The translations under genes were made by a program, and so were the position numbers. Positions 59,461-64,000 of a stretch of 64,000 nucleotides of DNA are shown in pieces. Every line of letters starts with the position of its first letter. Position 1 is the stretch's first letter. This DNA comes from Patagioenas fasciata. Lineage: Eukaryota > Chordata > Aves > Columbiformes > Columbidae. A model generated the notes under the pieces. It did not search any database and was not told the origin of the DNA. It saw only the letters and a program-made list of their open reading frames with translations. Where the stretch lies: contig NC_092521.1 of the NCBI RefSeq assembly GCF_037038585.1, forward strand, positions 55,292,398-55,356,397. Reading direction: 5' to 3'.

Positions 59461-62135
59461 ACTTGGTCTTCTTCCACTCCTGGTGGTTCCTCCTCTCCTT
59501 GAATCCTGTTTTGGGGTGCAGAGGCCTAGGACACAGCACATCCAGAAACTCAAGTTTGTTTCCCTAAACTCTTAATTTTATTTCACATATTCATAATCAG
59601 CTTTTTTATCTACCACACTTTGCCTGAAACGGGGCCTGTTCAAGTGTTTGGTTCACTTGCATGGGATATATCTGAAATGGTTAATGAGAACCAGTGTTCC
59701 TAGAATATGCTACCTTTCTTTTACCTCTTTTAAAAAATAAGTGTGTAACATGGCCGTCTAGAGGAACCGGTTCTTCCTTGTGATACTTTACTAGATTGCC
59801 TGTGTCTGATGGTTGTGAATGTTCTCACAGAGGAACTCATCCTTGCCACGCAATTACATAGTTAGTTTCTGTCTTTGATAGGCAGTGCTGCAGCTGGCAG
59901 CTTACATTGTCCCTAATAATGGATATAATAGACGAGGAAAATCAGCTAAATTAAGTTTAGTATGAACTAGATACCCAGGCAAGTGCACTTAATTCCACAG
60001 GCAATTATTTCTATATATAGAAATACTTGGTCTCGGTGGATGTAGTCGTGACCTTATCAAGTACTCGGTGGAGAGAAAGGAGAGGGTTGGTAGTGTATGT
60101 TTATAGAAATATAGTGGAAACCAAATGAAAAATGCTTAATTAGTAGGAGAATTAATTAGTATGATTGTGACAGGGGAGGGGGTATGGATAACTTTCTGAT
60201 GTTTTGCACCACTTCAATCTTCGTGCAATTTCCCGAAAACAGTCTGTTTATGTCCAAGTTGCATGGCAGCATTTCTGCCTTTTCAGTGTATGAAGTCCAT
60301 CTGTGGCCATGTCTCCTACCCTGTTTGTGTGGTGCCCTAGAAGTCACGCTGCAGCTTTAGTTTTGCTTTCATGCTGCCTGAGAGTTCATGCCCTTCTCTT
60401 TGTGCTGCTGTAGAAGGGCATGGTACAGCTCCGCAGCCTCTGCGCAGGGAGACAGCAATTTCTGTTCGCCTTGGATCTTGAAGGCAGACTACATGTGTTG
60501 CATATTTTACAGCCTGGATTTGGAAGGATATTCCAACATGCATGGAGAATTTCTTCATTAAAAACCTTCTCGAAATTGATGCCCCAAACAGAAGGGGTTA
60601 GACTACATTTTGATCTGGCTGAAAAATTCACCTCCTGCTTGATCATGCTTTTCTTTTCCCGGGGGTATTTTAACATAATCGCTTTTCTTTCCTAAGGTGT
60701 CGAATAACTGTCTGTTTTCCAGGGAAAATATTGTGAACAGAGTGAAACAGTATAATGGGAAAATATTACTCAATGATATAAAGAAGGCAGAAAATAAAAG
60801 GGGATCCGGGATGTCTTGCTGACAACCAGATAAATCTTGGAAAAATTATAGAGATTATAGACAGATCACTTCATTTCTAAGGTTATTATATTACACTATT
60901 TTTGAAAGATTTTTAATAAGTTTCTCTGAGCCTTTGAGGATTTGACTGCTTTGAGGGATGCCTTGGTAACGCAGCCTCAACACAAATCCGTTGTCCTTAT
61001 TTCTTCTCAAGAAAATGCAAGACGTGGAAGACTGGAATGAGTAAAAGTTTTTGATTTTTTTTTGAGACGGGGCAAATCTGGCAAGAGAGGGACTCTGCAG
61101 TTGTTGTACTTAGGCAGATAAGACCGAGGAGGCAGCTGGAGCACAAGAATCAGCAAAGTCGGCGTTCTTGGTGCTGGAGAGTTTTCCCTGAGCTGTGTGA
61201 TGGGATGCAGCTCCTGGCTGTCTGTTGTGCCCCTGTGATTTCAGGCAGCAAGCCACTCTACTGCACTTACCCTGGTTACATTTAGCAGCACCTGACTGAA
61301 GGCTTGCTGTGATTGTGAAATATCGCGTGGCTGTTTTATTTCTCTGTAAACCAGAAAACAGTATTTTTAGTACAGTTGTATATTCCCTACTTGGGCTACA
61401 TTTTTCAAAATGTCTTTCTTGAAAGGTTTTTGACATAAAAAAGGCTCAAGATGATAGCGGTTTTCATGTGTTCCAGTAGTTCTTTTTTTAATAGCTGAGT
61501 ATAGGATCAAATGTTGTTAATTTTTTATTCCCAGCCTTAGAAGAATCATAGACACAGCATTTCCTTCTCACTGGTTTATATTTCACCAGCAGCAAAAATG
61601 CCAGGAATGTACTATTCAATAGCAGTATAATACAGTATCAAGTTGTACCTGTGCAGGGGTCATACCAGTTCTGTATTACCCCTTCATGGTTGTGGGGCTT
61701 TAATCCACTGTCTGCAGCTTGTGCCTGGGAAGGCAGCTTACCCATTAGAACCATCTGGTTTTCAATGACTAAACAAGCTGCCCCAAGTGTACTGTCATCT
61801 AATAGCAATCACATCCTTGCAATTTCAGACACCCGTTCATTTAACGACTCAAATAAGCCTTAGTTACCTTATTCAAATCTAGTGCATGCCAGCTGTTTCT
61901 CTTCAGCCTGGATGTATTGCCTGTTACCTTAGCGTGAAGGTGCCTCAGATAGGAAAGAGTAGATTAAATAAAAGCCATCTTCTCTATATGATACAGCCGA
62001 GACTGTACCTCCCAGGTTAATATCAGTCTGCATCAGTAAGTCCAAAGGTAAACAGGCATTGAGGCAGGTAAGCCTCTGAGGAATACCTAGACAAGTGAAA
62101 TATGAAATGAACTTGTGCTTAAACAAAAAAATAAA
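59461..62135. other. Intron 6 unique sequence, no gene seen
   Basis: AT-rich with no recognised exon, transposon or RNA gene. A last RAB31 exon was looked for here and not found. Confidence 0.55.
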
Positions 62136-62750
62136 TCATAATACCATAGAATGGTTTGGGTTGGAAGGGACCTTCAAAGCTCATCTAGTCCAACGCCCCT
62201 GCCATGAGCAGGGACATCTTCAACTGGATCAGGTTGCTCAGATCCCTGTCCAGCCTGGCCTTGAATGTCTCCAGGGATGGGGCATCTACCACCTCTCTGG
62301 GCAACCTGGGCCAGTGTTTCACCACCCTCATTGTAAAAAAATTTCTTCCTCATATCTGGCCTGAATCTCCCCTCTTTTAGTTTAAAACCATTACCCCTTG
62401 TCCTGTCGCAACAGGCCCTGCTAAAACGTCTGTCCACATCTCTCTTATGTACCACTTTTAAGTACTGAAAGACTGCAGTAAGGTCTCCCTGGAGCCTTCT
62501 GTTCTCCAGGCTGAACAACCCCAATACTCTCAGCCTGTCCTCACAGCAGAGGTGTTCCAGACCTCTGGTTATGTTGGTGGCTTCCTCTGGACCCTCTCCA
62601 ACAGGCCCATGTCTTTCCTGTACTGAGGGCCCCAGAACTGGACGCAGGACTCCAGGTGGGGTCTCACCAGAGCAGAGTAGAGGGGCACAATCACCCTCCT
62701 TGACCTGCTGGCCACACTGCTTTTGATGCAGCTGAGGATATGGTTGGTAT
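62136..62750 (-). mobile_element. CR1 LINE 3' fragment (subfamily C)
   Basis: Starts ATCATAATACCATAGAATGG on the + strand, then GGTTGGAAGGGACCTTCAAA and CAACTGGATCAGGTTGCTCA. Further on come CAGGCTGAACAACCCCAATA, CCAGAACTGGACGCAGGACT and CAGCTGAGGATATGGTTGG. Minus-strand translation gives LFSLENRRLQGDLTAVFQY and [19 protein letters not shown] in separate frames, so ORF2 is broken. It is 5'-truncated at about 62750. Confidence 0.93.
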
Positions 62751-62892
62751 TTTTTAAAGTGTGACAGATGTTGAGGACTGTTGTACTACCAAAGGAGGAA
62801 TGATTGAAGCATTTCAGCATCTTCTGTTGAGGATGAGAGGGAAGTGAGAGATGAAATAATCAGAATTGCTCTACAGAAAATGTGTAAAGAGT
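62751..62892. other. Spacer between two CR1 elements
   Basis: About 140 bp of unique sequence separating the subfamily C and subfamily G copies. Confidence 0.6.
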
Positions 62893-64000
62893 TCACAGAA
62901 TCACAGAATTGGCTAGGTTGGAAAAGACCTCAGAGATCATCAAGTCCAACCCTCGGTCCAACTTCAGCCCATTTACTAGATCATGGCACTAAGAGCCATG
63001 TCCAATCTCAGTTTAAAAACCTCCAGGGACGGTGAGTCCACCACCTCCCTGGGCAGGCCATTCCAATGCCTGATCACTCTCTCCGTAAAGAACTTCTTCC
63101 TAATATCCAGCCTAAACTTCCCCTGGCAGAGTTTAAGCCCATGTCCCCTTGTCCTATTGCTAACTGCCTGGGAGAAGAGACCAGTTCCCACCTGGCTATA
63201 ACTTCCCTTCAGGTAGTTATAGAGAGCGATGAGGTCACCTCTAAGCCTCCTCTTCTCCAGACTGAACAACCCCAGTTCCCTCAGCCTCTCCCCATAGGTC
63301 ATGTGCTCAAGTCCCTTCACCAGTCTTGTTGCTCTTCTCTGGACCTGCTCCAGCACCTCAATATCCCTCCTGAACTGAGGGGCCCAGAACTGAACACAAT
63401 ACTCCAGGTGTGGCCTCACCAATGCAGAGTACAGGGGAAGGATCACTTCCCTTGTCCTGCTGACCACACTATTTTTGATACAGGCCAGGATACCATTGGC
63501 CTTCTTGGCCACCTGGGCACACTGTTGGCTCATGTTGAGCTTCCTGTCAATCAGTACCCCCAGGTCCCTTTCTGCCTGGCTGCTCTCCAGCCACTCTGTG
63601 CCCAGCCTGTAGCGCTGCAGGGGGTTGTTGTGGCCAAAGTGCAGCACCCGGCACTTGGCCTTGTTGAACTTCATCCCATTGGAATCAGCCCATTTTTCCA
63701 CTCTATCCAGATCTCTTTGCAGAGCCCTCCTGCCTTCCAGCAGGTCGACGCTGCCCCCCAACTTGGTGTCATCAGCAAATTTGCTGATGATGGTCTCAAT
63801 CCCCTCATCTAAATCATCAATAAAGATGTTAAACAGGACTGGGCCCAACACTGACCCCTGGGGGACACCACTAGTGACTGGCCGCCAGCTAGATGCAGCC
63901 CCATTCACCAGTACTCTCTGGGCCCGGCCCTCCAGCCAGTTCTTAACCCAGCAGAGAGTGCACTTGTCCAAGCCACGGGCTATCAGCTTTTGAAGGAGTA
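62893..64000 (-). mobile_element. Young CR1 LINE (subfamily G), runs off the right edge
   Basis: The + strand begins TTCACAGAATCACAGAATTG, GGTTGGAAAAGACCTCAGAG and TCATCAAGTCCAACC, a CR1 3' UTR of about 80 bp. The reverse of an uninterrupted ORF2 frame follows to the window edge. The lack of stops or frameshifts over more than 1 kb marks it as the youngest CR1 here. Confidence 0.94.
62976..64000 (-). CDS. CR1 ORF2 protein, C-terminal part (reverse transcriptase palm to C-terminus), open frame
   Basis: Minus-strand frame open from the window edge to a stop at 62976-62978: 331 codons from 63971 (a TTG, not a real start), plus about nine more open codons upstream. Counting from 63971, the RT motif [14 protein letters not shown] is at residues 34-47 and the catalytic FADD at 65-68. 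[18 protein letters not shown] lies at 181-198 and a C-terminal [19 protein letters not shown] segment follows. Family role: CR1 ORF2 carries an endonuclease and reverse transcriptase that copy the element by target-primed reverse transcription. The N-terminal endonuclease and palm motif A would lie beyond the window. Whether the whole element is complete is unknown. Confidence 0.85.
   Translation of the reverse strand, partial: LLQKLIARGLDKCTLCWVKNWLEGRAQRVLVNGAASSWRPVTSGVPQGSVLGPVLFNIFIDDLDEGIETIISKFADDTKLGGSVDLLEGRRALQRDLDRVEKWADSNGMKFNKAKCRVLHFGHNNPLQRYRLGTEWLESSQAERDLGVLIDRKLNMSQQCAQVAKKANGILACIKNSVVSRTREVILPLYSALVRPHLEYCVQFWAPQFRRDIEVLEQVQRRATRLVKGLEHMTYGERLRELGLFSLEKRRLRGDLIALYNYLKGSYSQVGTGLFSQAVSNRTRGHGLKLCQGKFRLDIRKKFFTERVIRHWNGLPREVVDSPSLEVFKLRLDMALSAMI

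Larger units (their letters stand above)
57501..64000 (+). other. RAB31 intron 6, 5' part (continues beyond window)
   Basis: Begins GTAAGT. No acceptor followed by the expected Rab31 tail coding sequence was found up to 64000. It contains three minus-strand CR1 elements and about 2.7 kb of unique AT-rich DNA between 59461 and 62135. Confidence 0.8.

Noticed and set aside
60690-60720. Possible last RAB31 exon after a CTAAG-type acceptor
   Set aside because: The downstream sequence does not encode the expected Rab31 tail or a terminal CC motif.
63066-63812. 248-codon + strand frame
   Set aside because: It is antisense to the CR1 ORF2 frame at 62976-64000.
1-64000. CRISPR arrays, operons, toxin or defence systems, tRNA/rRNA genes
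   Set aside because: None is visible; base composition, introns and repeats are those of a bird chromosome.

Overview
The window is vertebrate genomic DNA, almost certainly from a bird. It shows a widely spaced exon/intron gene with canonical GT-AG junctions, a CpG-island promoter, and an abundance of CR1 LINE fragments, most of them 5'-truncated and ending in the 8-bp terminal repeat (ATTCTGTG-type) typical of avian CR1. One avian-type ERV solo LTR is also present. There are no bacterial-type operons, no CRISPR arrays, and no tRNA or rRNA genes that I can support. The species cannot be fixed from the sequence. The mix of CR1 subfamilies argues against nothing more specific than a modern bird.

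The only host gene I can support is RAB31 (also called RAB22B), a Rab5-subfamily small GTPase, on the + strand. Six coding exons are readable and join with exact phase agreement: exon 1 (5718-5756), exon 2 (34569-34648), exon 3 (36051-36132), exon 4 (48414-48485), exon 5 (52594-52700) and exon 6 (57391-57500). Together they encode all five guanine-nucleotide-binding boxes. The last coding exon, with the hypervariable tail and the C-terminal di-cysteine prenylation motif, is not found in the window and must lie beyond base 64000. Introns are 28.8 kb, 1.4 kb, 12.3 kb, 4.1 kb, 4.7 kb and more than 6.5 kb.

Layout: 1-5440 is upstream intergenic DNA with two CR1 fragments. A CpG island at about 5440-6400 holds the promoter, 5' UTR, exon 1 and the start of intron 1. 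Intron 1 carries six CR1 or LTR insertions: five CR1 pieces and the LTR at 28583-29378. Intron 3 carries three CR1 relics. Intron 4 is dominated by a nested pair in which a minus-strand CR1 (50435-51571) has split an older plus-strand CR1 (49811-52050). Intron 6 carries an ancient minus-strand CR1 (58020-59460), a middle-aged one (62136-62750) and a young one (62893 to the window edge) whose ORF2 frame is still open.

I found no previously undescribed gene system. The observations most worth a second look are: (i) a short upstream ORF whose stop codon overlaps the RAB31 ATGATG start; (ii) a 5-nt deletion shared by two independent copies of one CR1 subfamily, which shifts the frame of the ORF2 C-terminus; (iii) the nested CR1 pair, which gives a relative age; (iv) an odd 3' splice site with a run of seven G in front of the symmetric 72-bp exon 4; and (v) the still-open CR1 ORF2 at the right edge.
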